From Lysinibacillus odysseyi (GTDB lineage Bacteria > Bacillota > Bacilli > Bacillales_A > Planococcaceae): DNA of 64,000 nucleotides. How positions within the stretch are numbered: the first letter of the stretch is position 1; each line of letters opens with the position of its first letter. The notes beneath the pieces were generated by a model. The model had not been told where the DNA came from. It saw only the letters and a program-made list of their open reading frames with translations, and made no database searches. Both the position numbers and the translations under genes were made by a program. The stretch covers positions 1,426,001-1,490,000 of the forward strand of contig JABUKB010000001.1 of the NCBI GenBank assembly GCA_014595895.1. The letters are read 5' to 3'. This document shows, piece after piece, positions 36,788 through 44,936 of the stretch.

Positions 36788-37972
36788 TTAGAATGGAAGC
36801 TGCGACACAACTTCTTCCTCAGTTAAATAGGTATCTAAAATACCAATAGCTAATTTTTCATCGTCCGAAAGCAAATCTGTATGGAACTGAACCTCGCCAA
36901 AGCCTGTTGTATATCTCCTCATGGACTCCAAACACCAATCAGGAAGCTCCGCCCCAAAACTTTCAATCACTTTTGCAAGAATGAAGCTCCTATATCGCTC
37001 GAAGAAGCTACCATCTAATAGTGTTGAAGCTTCAACGTGATGCTTTTTTACACGCTTCAAAAGAATATCTGAATATACCTGTTTAGACAATTTTAGAGGA
37101 ACTTGAATACTCTCTTTATCAAGAATACGAATAACATTTTTCCTATATACAAAAATTCCGCACTTTCCTTCCATATGCTTCAGAAAATCTCTTTCTTTTT
37201 CCCTAAGAAAACGCTTTTCTTTCGCTTTTATCTTCTGAAAGGCGTTCAATGTATATAAAGTATTCTTCATAGAATTAAAGTCATCAATTTCAGATACTAT
37301 CTGAGCCTTCATAGCCGTATAGCCATATTCATCAACTTCATTGTTCCCTGTTTTGTCTGCAACAAAGTAACGATATGACAAAATTATTCTGTCATTTTTC
37401 TCAAGGGCATTAAGAGAACTTGTTAAAATGTTACGATTCGTATCTCGAATATAAGCTCGAATATGCTCAGTGATTTGGTGTCCGTAGACGAGCTTTGATT
37501 CTCCAAAAATATTTTCATTTATTATTTTCAATATTTGTTTATGCTCAATGTCATTTGGATTTATCAAAGCATAATGTTGAATAAGCTCCGTTGTTGTAAT
37601 TTCAACAGTATCTTTTTCATAATTCCAATATTTTCGATCTAGCTTGATAATGGTTCTAAAGATATGTTCATCAAGAATCTTTCGGTCTTCTCTGATAGCC
37701 CCATTATTTTTTCGCTCATCCAAACGTTCTGCTCGTTCACTACGTTTCTCACCTAAAATGAGTCTACGCTTTTTACCTTTAAGAATCTCGCCTTCTTCAT
37801 CTGTTTTAAATTCACAAGTTACATGAATTGTAAGAAGGTCTTTTATCAAAGCTTCTAGAACACTTGAATTATCAATTCTCCCTCTACGTTCATAGCTTTG
37901 TAACCTTTTCTCTGCTCCCTCAATCCCCTCAGCAATACAGTATTGAATAGCTTCTAATGTTGTGAATTCCAA
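36788..37972 (-). CDS. Hypothetical protein with winged-helix-like middle, possible replication/regulatory role
   Basis: 394 residues. Start TTG 37972 with AAGGAG nine bases upstream. N-terminal MEFTTLEAIQYCIAEGIEGAEK is HTH-like; residues ~60-100 are very basic (KGKKRRLILGEKRSERAERL); the middle (TTTELIQHYALINPND, NILTSSLNALEKNDRIILSYRYF) reads like a winged helix. It might be an element replication initiator or transcription factor; I cannot assign a family. Confidence 0.6.
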   Translation of the reverse strand: MEFTTLEAIQYCIAEGIEGAEKRLQSYERRGRIDNSSVLEALIKDLLTIHVTCEFKTDEEGEILKGKKRRLILGEKRSERAERLDERKNNGAIREDRKILDEHIFRTIIKLDRKYWNYEKDTVEITTTELIQHYALINPNDIEHKQILKIINENIFGESKLVYGHQITEHIRAYIRDTNRNILTSSLNALEKNDRIILSYRYFVADKTGNNEVDEYGYTAMKAQIVSEIDDFNSMKNTLYTLNAFQKIKAKEKRFLREKERDFLKHMEGKCGIFVYRKNVIRILDKESIQVPLKLSKQVYSDILLKRVKKHHVEASTLLDGSFFERYRSFILAKVIESFGAELPDWCLESMRRYTTGFGEVQFHTDLLSDDEKLAIGILDTYLTEEEVVSQLPF

Positions 37973-38144
37973 TTTAATCTGCTCCTTTTAGCTAATAGTC
38001 ATTTTGCGAGATGTTCAACTACTAATAGTCTTTCTTTATATTAGTAATTGATTTGCTCGCTAATTAACTAGGCACCTGAGATTTATTAGTCCCTTATTAT
38101 TTGCTGTAAGTGCCTAAGACTAAGCTAGAAGAAGAGATCAAATA
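37973..38144. other. Leader of the 37972 gene with repeated ACTATTAG motifs
   Basis: On the minus strand GACTATTAG occurs twice 35 nt apart (near 38030 and 37995), and ACTAATA-type variants recur further upstream. They may be operator sites; nothing coding is seen. Confidence 0.3.
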
Positions 38145-38180
38145 TTAACCTACATATGCTTGTGCTTGTGCTTGGTTCAT
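38145..38180 (-). CDS. Micro-ORF, 11 residues (MNQAQAQAYVG)
   Basis: ATG 38180 lies eight bases after AGAGGAG, one of the better ribosome sites in the element, and encodes MNQAQAQAYVG then TAA. The DNA holds three tandem GCACAA units. It sits 35 nt after the RHH gene stop. Could be a leader peptide or signalling peptide, or chance; there is no signal sequence. Confidence 0.35.
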   Translation of the reverse strand: MNQAQAQAYVG

Positions 38181-38214
38181 GTGTAATGCTCCTCTTATTT
38201 GTTATTATTAGTAA

Positions 38215-38742
38215 TTAAACTATCTTAAATAGCTTATTTGCCTTTATTTTAAATTCCCCATCTAAAAACTTATTTAAAAGAAATTCTGCTAATTCGTCAT
38301 CTGAGAGTTCAACATAATCCCTTTCATCAACTTCCATGATTCTCAAAAAAGTATCAGGAAGCTTTCTATCATTAAACCTAATTAATTGAGCAACAGTAAT
38401 TGGATTTTCATCATCGTAAAGTTTAGCAATTTCTAAAGTTTCTTCTTGATAATGTTCATCATAAACTTGCTCCAATTCATACAAGAATTCGTCTAAAGCT
38501 TCAAAATCAACTTTAGTTCTATTTAGATAAGCAACTTTAACATACGCTTTTACTATCTCAAATACATCTTCAGTATCAGATATACCTTTCCCATAATTGT
38601 CATGAAGAAAGTCTACTGCTGTTCTTAAGATTAAGGCGTTACTTACGTCTCTTCCCTCGAATACTAATTCCTTAATTTTCTCCATCTTTTGATTAGTTAC
38701 ATCGTCCGTTCTAAAACTAATAGTTTTTGGAATATTATTCAT
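38215..38742 (-). CDS. Ribbon-helix-helix-type regulator
   Basis: 175 residues. N-terminal ~50 residues fit an RHH fold: beta strand KTISFRTDD, then helices TNQKMEKIKELVFEG and VSNALILRTAVDFLHDNY. The remaining acidic region (DFEALDEFLYELEQVYDEHY) is probably an oligomerisation or effector part. AAGGGGG precedes the ATG. A dyad directly upstream suggests autoregulation. Likely the element's main repressor. Confidence 0.65.
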   Translation of the reverse strand: MNNIPKTISFRTDDVTNQKMEKIKELVFEGRDVSNALILRTAVDFLHDNYGKGISDTEDVFEIVKAYVKVAYLNRTKVDFEALDEFLYELEQVYDEHYQEETLEIAKLYDDENPITVAQLIRFNDRKLPDTFLRIMEVDERDYVELSDDELAEFLLNKFLDGEFKIKANKLFKIV

Positions 38743-38756
38743 ACAAAATCCCCCTT

Positions 38757-38817
38757 AGTATTAATAATTAATACTTTATTTTAATTAAAAATTAACACAA
38801 AAAGATTATTAAGTCAA
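38757..38817 (-). promoter_or_regulatory. RHH gene promoter and dyad operator
   Basis: TTGACT (38817-38812), 17 bp, then TGTTAATTT as an extended -10. Downstream, touching the ribosome site, is a perfect dyad AGTATTAA-TTA-TTAATACT (38757-38775), well placed for autorepression. Confidence 0.55.
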
Positions 38818-38826
38818 TCTAAATGC

Positions 38827-38857
38827 AAAAAAGAAGCTAGACGAATATTCTAGCTTC
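38827..38857 (-). terminator. Terminator after the integrase gene
   Basis: A 9-bp perfect stem GAAGCTAGA (38833-38841) / TCTAGCTTC (38849-38857), followed on the minus strand by T6. Confidence 0.8.
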
Positions 38858-38871
38858 AAAACAACTAACAT

Positions 38872-38985
38872 CTATCCCCCTATATCATTTAATGGACTAT
38901 ACAAATGTCCAATCTCAAGTATGCTATCCTGCTCTAGTCTTCTCAAATTATTAACCGTCTCCTGAATATCAAAATGAACAAGTAA
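38872..38985 (-). pseudogene. Coding remnant behind the integrase
   Basis: A 37-codon frame (DIQETVNNLRRLEQDSILEIG, HLYSPLNDIGG) ends at TAG 38872 just before the terminator. No good start; an ATG with AGG site (near 38991) is one frame away. Could be a frameshifted small excisionase-like gene; unproven. Confidence 0.3.
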
Positions 38986-39009
38986 TCATATAAATTACCT
39001 GTATTAAAA

Positions 39010-40059
39010 CTATAAGTAATCCCTCAACCCCTTCAATACATCGTCAGTGCTTATACCCAAGTACCGAGTCGTAGTTGATAAGCTTTTATGTGATAGAGCC
39101 TTACTGATTAATACAACATCCGCTCCCTTCTTCCTTAAGTTAGTTGCGTACAACCTTCTAATTGCATGTGCGCTGATATTGTTTAACTCATACTTCTTAG
39201 CATAATAAGAAAGCCTTTTAGTAATTGCACATGGCTTTGTCTCTACATCTAGTGAATCGCCAAATTTACTTAAAAACACAACTTCATTTCTTTTCTTATA
39301 ATGTTTACGAATGACACTATTTTGAGCTATCAATCGTTTCAAATACAGCGCCAATTCATCATCAAAAGGCAACTTTAACACCTCATGATTCTTCATAATG
39401 TCACCTGTCAATAACAATGAGTTATTCTTAAAATCAATATGCTTCTCTTCTAGCTGTATTAGCGTATTCATCCGAATACCTGTCTTGTATATAGTCAGAA
39501 CAGCTACCGCATCACGAAACTGAATGAAGTTGGTCATATCAAGTAACGACAATAAGACCGACAATTGTTTCTCATCAGCAGGAAGCTTGATTTTAGTATC
39601 AACACGTATACGAACGTCTTTCCAAAAGTTCTTCTCAATCCAACCGTTATCATAAAATCGATTTAGAACAGCTTTAATGACACGTAGACGGCTTTGTTTC
39701 GATACATCTGAAATATCCCCTAAGCTCCCAAGCCAACCGAATATAGACTCTAATTTAATGTCATCCACATATTCAATTTCCATTGCATCTACTAAACGGT
39801 TAAAGGTATAAATATATTCGCTGATTGTTGCCTTACGAATACCTGATAAACGCATTTGCTCTTTTACGATTATTAAAGCACTTTTAATTTCTATACCTTT
39901 GTTTCCGCCATTTAATTCAGTTACATCTATCGTTAACTTTGGAGGTGTAATTAATATTGTCTCCTCTTGCTGAAATGAACCTTCAAAATTTGGTAGCTGT
40001 ATGCCCTTTGTAATATCCTCTAAATCAAAAATTCCTGTGCGCTGACCTTTTCTAACCAA
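39010..40059 (-). CDS. Tyrosine integrase adjacent to the attachment site
   Basis: 349 residues. N-terminal ~160 residues include a SAM-like core-binding domain (KATISEYIYTFNRLVDAM). Catalytic set complete: Arg196 (KTGIRMNTL), His298-x2-Arg301 (SAHAIRRLYATN), His324 (LSHKSLSTT) and Tyr333 (TRYLG). Its start is 100 bp from the accC stop and the att copy, the standard place for the element's own integrase. Start is TTG 40059, eight bases after AGGAGG, which is buried in a hairpin. Confidence 0.92.
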   Translation of the reverse strand: MVRKGQRTGIFDLEDITKGIQLPNFEGSFQQEETILITPPKLTIDVTELNGGNKGIEIKSALIIVKEQMRLSGIRKATISEYIYTFNRLVDAMEIEYVDDIKLESIFGWLGSLGDISDVSKQSRLRVIKAVLNRFYDNGWIEKNFWKDVRIRVDTKIKLPADEKQLSVLLSLLDMTNFIQFRDAVAVLTIYKTGIRMNTLIQLEEKHIDFKNNSLLLTGDIMKNHEVLKLPFDDELALYLKRLIAQNSVIRKHYKKRNEVVFLSKFGDSLDVETKPCAITKRLSYYAKKYELNNISAHAIRRLYATNLRKKGADVVLISKALSHKSLSTTTRYLGISTDDVLKGLRDYL

Positions 40060-40060
40060 A

Positions 40061-40094
40061 TAAAAAACCTCCTAACAATTGAATGTTAGAAGGT
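40061..40094 (-). promoter_or_regulatory. Hairpin sequestering the integrase ribosome-binding site
   Basis: On the minus strand ACCTTCTAACA (40094-40084) pairs with TGTTAGGAGGT (40077-40067), 11 bp with one G-U pair and a 6-nt loop. The 3' arm contains the integrase AGGAGG, and T6 follows. It can act as a terminator for transcripts entering from accC and keep the integrase untranslated. Confidence 0.7.
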
Positions 40095-40158
40095 AATTTT
40101 ATTGCGATATTTGAAATGTGTTCTATTCCCTATTCTATTCCGCAGCAGGTTCAAATAA

Positions 40159-40266
40159 TTATTTATTCAAACCTAATACATCGTTCTCTTCAAGGAATTT
40201 CGTGTTGAATTTCGCTGATTTGAAGACATCGTTATTCATCAGTGCTTGGTGGAAAGGAATTGTTGT
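40159..40266 (-). repeat. accC-proximal attachment-site copy (108 bp)
   Basis: Last 108 bp of functional accC including its stop, matched by 28754-28861. The segment 40159-40227 is identical between copies. Confidence 0.9.
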
Positions 40267-41517
40267 GTTAATTCCAGGTCCATCTACTTCGAACTCAGAA
40301 AGGGCACGGTTCATTTTAGCGATCGCTTCTTCACGCGTATCAGCGTGAACGATTAGCTTCGCAACCATTGAATCGTAGTATGGCGGGATTGTGTAACCTG
40401 CGTATACAGCTGAATCGATACGAACGCCATATCCACCTGGAGTTACATAAGTTTCTACAGTACCAGCTGAAGGCATGAAGTTTTTGTATGCATTTTCAGC
40501 GTTGATACGGCACTCAATTGCCCAACCGTTAATTTTGATATCTTCTTGTTTGAATGGTAATTTCTCACCAGAAGCTACTTTTAGTTGTTGTTGTACTAAG
40601 TCCACACCTGTAATCATTTCTGTTACTGGGTGTTCTACTTGGATACGTGTGTTCATTTCCATGAAGTAGAATTTATCTTCTTGGTAATCATAGATAAACT
40701 CGATTGTACCAGCACCTTCATAGTTACATGCGATCGCTGCTTTTACTGCTGCGTCACCCATTTCCGCACGGCGCTCTTCAGATAATGCCGGTGATGGTGC
40801 TTCCTCTACAAGCTTTTGCATACGGCGTTGTACCGTACAGTCACGCTCCCCAAGGTGGACAACATTACCGTGGCCATCCGCTAGCACTTGAATTTCACAG
40901 TGACGGAAGTACTCGATGAATTTCTCTAAATAAACACCTGGGTTACCGAAAGCAGCCGCAGCTTCTTTTTGAGTAATTTCGATGCCTTTTACAAGATCCT
41001 CTTCTGTACGCGCTACGCGAATTCCTTTACCGCCACCGCCAGCTGTTGCTTTGATGATGACTGGGTAGCCGATTTCTGCAGCCCATTTCTTTCCTGTTTC
41101 GATATCAGGAACAATTCCTGTACCTGGTACTAACGGAACATTTGCTTTTTCCATTTCAGCACGTGCTACGTCTTTAATTCCCATGATTTTGATTGAATCT
41201 GATGATGGACCGATAAATTTAATACCAGCATTTTCACAAGCTTCAGCAAAATCAGCGTTTTCAGCTAAGAAACCGTAACCTGGGTGGATACCGTCTGCAC
41301 CTGTTTTTTGTGCTACGCCTAAAATAGCCGAGAATACTAAATATGATTGAGAAGATAACTTAGGACCGATGCAATATGCTTCATCGGCTAATTTTACGTG
41401 TAATGCGTCTCTATCAGCTTCAGAATATACTGCAACTGTTTGAATTCCTAGTTCTTTACAAGCACGGATAATACGTACTGCAATTTCACCACGGTTTGCG
41501 ATCAATACTTTTTTCAT
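40159..41517 (-). CDS. accC: Acetyl-CoA carboxylase, biotin carboxylase subunit
   Basis: 452 residues, normal length. ATP-dependent carboxylation of the biotin on AccB, first step of fatty-acid synthesis. ATP-grasp features: [56 protein letters not shown]. The C-terminal 36 codons lie in the integration repeat, so the protein stays intact while its 3' end may come partly from the element. It follows accB by 14 nt and has lost its original terminator to the far end of the element. Confidence 0.96.
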   Translation of the reverse strand: MKKVLIANRGEIAVRIIRACKELGIQTVAVYSEADRDALHVKLADEAYCIGPKLSSQSYLVFSAILGVAQKTGADGIHPGYGFLAENADFAEACENAGIKFIGPSSDSIKIMGIKDVARAEMEKANVPLVPGTGIVPDIETGKKWAAEIGYPVIIKATAGGGGKGIRVARTEEDLVKGIEITQKEAAAAFGNPGVYLEKFIEYFRHCEIQVLADGHGNVVHLGERDCTVQRRMQKLVEEAPSPALSEERRAEMGDAAVKAAIACNYEGAGTIEFIYDYQEDKFYFMEMNTRIQVEHPVTEMITGVDLVQQQLKVASGEKLPFKQEDIKINGWAIECRINAENAYKNFMPSAGTVETYVTPGGYGVRIDSAVYAGYTIPPYYDSMVAKLIVHADTREEAIAKMNRALSEFEVDGPGINTTIPFHQALMNNDVFKSAKFNTKFLEENDVLGLNK

Positions 41518-41531
41518 GTCAGCGTCTCTCC

Positions 41532-42026
41532 TTACTCAGGTTTTACTAAGAATAATGGTTGACCGTATTCTACTAATTGACCATCTTGTACTAGTATTTC
41601 CACGATTTCGCCTTTGATTTCAGCTTCGATTTCGTTGAATAATTTCATTGCTTCAACGATACATACGATTGTTTCGTCGCCTACTTTATCGCCTACTTTT
41701 ACGTATGCAGGTGAATCTGGGTTTGGAGCTTGGTAGAATGTACCAACCATTGGAGATGTGATTTTGTGTAGATCAGCTGTATCGGCTACTGGTGCCGCAG
41801 CTGGAGCTTCTTCTTTCACAGGTGCTGCTGGTGCTGGTGTTTCTGCTTTTGGTTGTTCTACAACAGGGGCTGGTGCTGCAGCTACTGCTTTAGGTGCTAC
41901 AACTTCTACTGCACCAATATTTTTCTTTAGCTTTACTTTTGCGCCATCTGCTTCGTATACAAACTCGTCAATCGTAGAAGCGTCTACTAATTTGATAATT
42001 TCACGGATTTCTTGAATTTTGAACAT
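41532..42026 (-). CDS. accB: Acetyl-CoA carboxylase biotin carboxyl carrier protein
   Basis: 164 residues. N-terminal [22 protein letters not shown], a long Ala/Pro linker, and a C-terminal biotinyl domain with the biotin-accepting Lys in [13 protein letters not shown] 42026 has AGGGAGAG six bases upstream; the frame extends 11 codons further without a site. First gene of accB-accC. Confidence 0.95.
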   Translation of the reverse strand: MFKIQEIREIIKLVDASTIDEFVYEADGAKVKLKKNIGAVEVVAPKAVAAAPAPVVEQPKAETPAPAAPVKEEAPAAAPVADTADLHKITSPMVGTFYQAPNPDSPAYVKVGDKVGDETIVCIVEAMKLFNEIEAEIKGEIVEILVQDGQLVEYGQPLFLVKPE

Positions 42027-42162
42027 GAATAACTCTCCCTTGGTATGTAATGTTTTCAACTACAAATTTTATTTTATAATTAATTAGAGTTTTTTTAAAT
42101 AGGTTTTTATATTTTTTGAAAATTCCCACATAAGTTACAGCAAATACTTACATTTCGTGTAC

Positions 42163-42190
42163 ATTTTAGCCAATACCTGCTATATAACAA
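42163..42190 (-). promoter_or_regulatory. Candidate accB promoter
   Basis: Minus strand TTGTTA (42190-42185), 16 bp, TAAAAT (42168-42163), about 140 nt upstream of accB in the gap after spoIIIAH. Confidence 0.5.
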
Positions 42191-42227
42191 TCCCTTTTTC
42201 TCCTAAGTTACATTTTTAATGGAAATT

Positions 42228-42755
42228 TTAGTAATATTCGGATTGGTAATTAACCACTACCTTAACAGCATCTTCAAGTTCTGTTTTCACCAGATAGATA
42301 ATTTCATTCGCTTCTTGCGCCGACATTTCATCAGACATCACTGTGACAGCTACTTGTTTTTCCTCTACTCTTACAAGCGCATCTGTATAACCCAGGGACT
42401 TCACTAGCATTTCAAGCATGGCTTCAGCTGATTCCCGTTCAATTAAGTCATTCATTGCTGTATAGGCCGCGCTTTTTTCTTCCGCTGAGATTTGCTCAGA
42501 GGCAATTTTTTCAGTGTATTGCTCACGTAGTTGGCTGCGTTCATTATCCATCTCTAGACGAATCTCATCAAAAGCATAGTGATCTGTTTGCACTTTATCA
42601 CTACTATCCACTCCTGTTAAAATCGTTTCATCTACTGTCTCATCCGTAAAGATCGTTGTCAAATTAAAATCACTCGGTCTCTCAAATACATAATAAACTG
42701 AAATAACTGCCGTTAAGCATACAAGTGTCAAAAACCAAACTGTTCTCTTTTTCAA
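42228..42755 (-). CDS. spoIIIAH: Stage III sporulation protein AH
   Basis: 175 residues, shorter than B. subtilis SpoIIIAH (~218). One N-terminal membrane segment (VWFLTLVCLTAVISVYYVF) and the C-terminal ring-building domain with MLVKSLGYTDALVRVEEK and EMSAQEANEIIYLVK. Mother-cell partner of SpoIIQ in the feeding-tube channel of the forespore. ATG overlaps the spoIIIAG stop (ATGA). Confidence 0.9.
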   Translation of the reverse strand: MKKRTVWFLTLVCLTAVISVYYVFERPSDFNLTTIFTDETVDETILTGVDSSDKVQTDHYAFDEIRLEMDNERSQLREQYTEKIASEQISAEEKSAAYTAMNDLIERESAEAMLEMLVKSLGYTDALVRVEEKQVAVTVMSDEMSAQEANEIIYLVKTELEDAVKVVVNYQSEYY

Positions 42756-43072
42756 TCCTGTTCTCCCTCTTTCATTGGTAATATAGCAATGCGATGCGAG
42801 GCTAGCTTTAGTACACGTTGCACGGTATCTGCTAGCTGTTTTCTAACCTTTGGCGAATGTGCCCCTTCTGCTACGATTAACACACCAATCTCTTGCTGCT
42901 GGGGCATTAATAATCCCACCTCTGTTTCCTGTTCATAAATAAACACTGTAACTTGTCCCACGCCTTCAATTTGACCTAAAACTTGTGCAAGTTGCTCCTC
43001 TTTTGTACTGCTTGTTGTCGAATTTCCCAACATCCACCATAAACCGACGACTGCTATTACGAGGAGAACCAA
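42752..43072 (-). CDS. spoIIIAG: Stage III sporulation protein AG, short or frameshifted at the 5' end
   Basis: At least 106 residues versus ~229 in B. subtilis. Membrane segment LVLLVIAVVGLWWML, then a ring domain with QVLGQIEGVGQVTVFIYE, IGVLIVAEGAHSPKVRKQL and KLASHRIAILPM. Only a TTG (43072) without a clear ribosome site opens this frame. An ATG overlapping the spoIIIAF stop begins MKRGRRHLNKAAQTK, a sensible cytosolic N-terminus, but in another frame; a one-base shift near 43075 would join the two. Confidence 0.75.
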   Translation of the reverse strand: MVLLVIAVVGLWWMLGNSTTSSTKEEQLAQVLGQIEGVGQVTVFIYEQETEVGLLMPQQQEIGVLIVAEGAHSPKVRKQLADTVQRVLKLASHRIAILPMKEGEQD

Positions 43073-43117
43073 TCCACTTTGTTTGAGCTGCTTTGTTTAG
43101 ATGCCTCCTCCCCCGCT

Positions 43118-43279
43118 TCATCCTATGTGAAAAAGGCGGGTGATATACACAAAAACTGAAAGCACCCATTGCCAGACGTACAATAAGACAGCGAGTTTTG
43201 CAAAAACAATAAAACTCTCGTCTTCTACAAAAAGCTGAATAATGACGATGAGTAGGATGAGACTGACTAGTTGGATCAT
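43118..43279 (-). CDS. spoIIIAF: Stage III sporulation protein AF, membrane part only
   Basis: 53 residues: two membrane segments (LVSLILLIVIIQLFV and LAVLLYVWQWVLSVFVYI) ending in ITRLFHIG. This matches only the N-terminal membrane region of SpoIIIAF (~200 residues in B. subtilis); the soluble ring-type domain is missing. Identity rests mainly on gene position between AE and AG. Start ATG overlaps the AE stop (ATGA). Confidence 0.65.
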   Translation of the reverse strand: MIQLVSLILLIVIIQLFVEDESFIVFAKLAVLLYVWQWVLSVFVYITRLFHIG

Positions 43280-44172
43280 AATAATTTTCCCGTCCCGATC
43301 TGCACCAAAAAGAATAACAGTACCCAAATAACGATAAAACCAATAGCAAGCAGTAAGGCTACCCCGCATAATAAAAACAGGGTATTGCCGCTATCATCAA
43401 GGAGCTGGCTAATCGTCTTTTCCATAAATGGTTCTGTGACAGCCCCCGCTAGCTTCAATGTAAAGGCTTTTATAAGTAAAAGAGCAGCAGGTGTAAAGGC
43501 CAGCACGAGCATTGTCGTCACACTTGCCAGACCTGTCCAAGTAGTAGCCGTTGATTGAAAAGCTTTTAACAGGGACATCCCTTCCACTAATAATGAACCG
43601 ATAACCGGTACGTTTTGCTCAATCACTTTTTTGATAGGAGATGAAAACGTCTCTTGTATGGAAAACCAAGAAAAACTAGAAATCGTTAAAACCGAAGATA
43701 ATACTAATATCGCTGCTGCAATAAGACTGAATACGGATTTTCGGATGAGCGCTGCCAACCGCAAAAAAGAAATCGTTGGATACAAGCGCGAGCATACATC
43801 CAGCACAAGTGCGAGTACTAGTGACGGGATGAGCCATGTATCGCATATATAAATGAGAAAATGAAGAAGAAACAACACAATAGGTGTCCATGCGATAAAA
43901 GACAGAACAGATTGTACAACTGCTAAAATCGTTGTAATCAGTGGGATAAATGCTAAAAAGAATGTTGAAAAAATAGTCGTCAGCTGCTTCATAAGTACAA
44001 AAGCTTCTATTATAGGATCAATCATTAACAAGAGCAGAAGTATAAAAAAAAGGGTCGATAGTAGGGAGTTTTTTGGAAGAAAGGCTTCTAATACTAGTTG
44101 TAAGGTCATATAGAGTAAAACCATGAGCAGAAAAGTGGCTGCTTCTGACACCGGTTGCAATAGCCAGGACAT
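43276..44172 (-). CDS. spoIIIAE: Stage III sporulation protein AE
   Basis: 298 residues, about 100 shorter than B. subtilis SpoIIIAE, with the missing part at the N-terminus (signal/extracellular region). Seven or eight hydrophobic segments; permease-like core SFSWFSIQETFSSPIKKVIEQNVP-type region and GMSLLKAFQSTATTW. Part of the SpoIIIA export machine. ATG 44172 overlaps the AD stop (TGATG). Confidence 0.85.
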   Translation of the reverse strand: MSWLLQPVSEAATFLLMVLLYMTLQLVLEAFLPKNSLLSTLFFILLLLLMIDPIIEAFVLMKQLTTIFSTFFLAFIPLITTILAVVQSVLSFIAWTPIVLFLLHFLIYICDTWLIPSLVLALVLDVCSRLYPTISFLRLAALIRKSVFSLIAAAILVLSSVLTISSFSWFSIQETFSSPIKKVIEQNVPVIGSLLVEGMSLLKAFQSTATTWTGLASVTTMLVLAFTPAALLLIKAFTLKLAGAVTEPFMEKTISQLLDDSGNTLFLLCGVALLLAIGFIVIWVLLFFLVQIGTGKLL

Positions 44173-44549
44173 CAATTAAATTTTTGGAGCAGGGCTGTCA
44201 TTTGCGTGACGGCAGGCTTCAGTTGGACAATCCACATCCACACAAGCGAGGCACGCACCGCAATTGCTACCGCTTGTCCAATTGCTTCCTCGTCCTGACC
44301 CTCTAGTAGATTTTGAAGTAGTTGACTGATCAATAATAAGAATGCTGTGTACAAGATGGAATGACTATAGGGAATCATTGTAAAACTTTTGGCAAGCTGT
44401 GTAAAAATAGGACGCAGCCATTGCTGAAATATCTCTGCAAATAGGATAATACATACAACAACTTGCAGCAGTGGATGTAATTTTTCGAATGTCCCGCGCA
44501 CGAATAGCAATAAAACTAAACAAACCACTCCGTACCCGATGTAGCTCAT
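44172..44549 (-). CDS. spoIIIAD: Stage III sporulation protein AD
   Basis: 125 residues, four hydrophobic segments, with the ILYTAFLLLISQLLQNLLEG and EEAIGQAVAIAVRASLVWM regions comparable to SpoIIIAD. Close to the B. subtilis length (133). ATG overlaps the spoIIIAC stop (ATGA). Confidence 0.85.
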   Translation of the reverse strand: MSYIGYGVVCLVLLLFVRGTFEKLHPLLQVVVCIILFAEIFQQWLRPIFTQLAKSFTMIPYSHSILYTAFLLLISQLLQNLLEGQDEEAIGQAVAIAVRASLVWMWIVQLKPAVTQMTALLQKFN

Positions 44550-44752
44550 GATAAAGATAGCCAGCGTAGAAACTGTCCGATTTCCTGCAAAAATACTTTC
44601 AAAAAGCGGATAAGTTCAATCGTCATATATAAATAGGCGATGAAAAATAAGAAAAAGGCGAATTCTTTTTTACCGCTTTGCTCGAAAAACATATGCAAGA
44701 TGGCTATAACTAATCCAATTCCCGCCACTTTGATGACATCTTGTAATGCCAC
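44546..44752 (-). CDS. spoIIIAC: Stage III sporulation protein AC
   Basis: 68 residues, exactly the B. subtilis length. Two membrane segments with FEQSGKKEFAFFLFF between them (compare DQMGKKEYAQW in B. subtilis). GTG 44752 is chosen: AAAGGAGGGG lies just upstream and the resulting length fits. First visible gene of the operon; spoIIIAA and spoIIIAB are absent upstream. A sigma-E-like -10 (CATATAGT, 44783-44776) precedes it, with a poor -35. Confidence 0.87.
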   Translation of the reverse strand: MALQDVIKVAGIGLVIAILHMFFEQSGKKEFAFFLFFIAYLYMTIELIRFLKVFLQEIGQFLRWLSLS

Positions 44753-44819
44753 GCAAGCCCCTCCTTTCATACAGCACTATATGTTGAGTAGGCGCGCCTT
44801 TAGAACTCGCATCTAATAG

Positions 44820-44861
44820 AAAAGGTTCCGTCTGAAAAGTCATTTTGAGACGGAACCTTTT
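44820..44861. terminator. Strong hairpin upstream of spoIIIAC
   Basis: A 14-bp perfect stem (44820-44833 / 44848-44861) with a T-run on both exits. Possibly a terminator left from a lost gene. Confidence 0.65.
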
Positions 44862-44936
44862 CGGCGAGGATGGTTGCCTTTTGGTGCGACCACCGCAGGA
44901 ACAATGCTTCCTAAGAGATAATGATCATATAGAATA

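Larger units (their letters stand above)
28754..40266. mobile_element. Integrative element inserted at the 3' end of accC
   Basis: Bounded by direct copies of the last 108 bp of accC (28754-28861 and 40159-40266). One end carries a tyrosine integrase beside intact accC. Contents: integrase, RHH regulator, micro-ORF, two unknown genes, a membrane protein, a second tyrosine recombinase, HNH- and HEPN-type proteins and a reverse transcriptase, plus decayed coding fragments. The interior is visibly more A+T-rich than the flanks and has long untranslated stretches. No capsid, packaging or conjugation genes are seen, so it resembles an integrative defence element or satellite. Confidence 0.88.

Noticed and set aside
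28862-40158. Prophage or conjugative element
   Set aside because: No capsid, terminase, portal, lysis, relaxase or type IV secretion genes; only recombinases, regulators and cargo.
42966-43349. A 127-residue minus-strand frame over spoIIIAF/AG
   Set aside because: Overlaps two recognisable sporulation genes in another frame. Only its ATG near 43124 may be relevant, as the possible spoIIIAG start.
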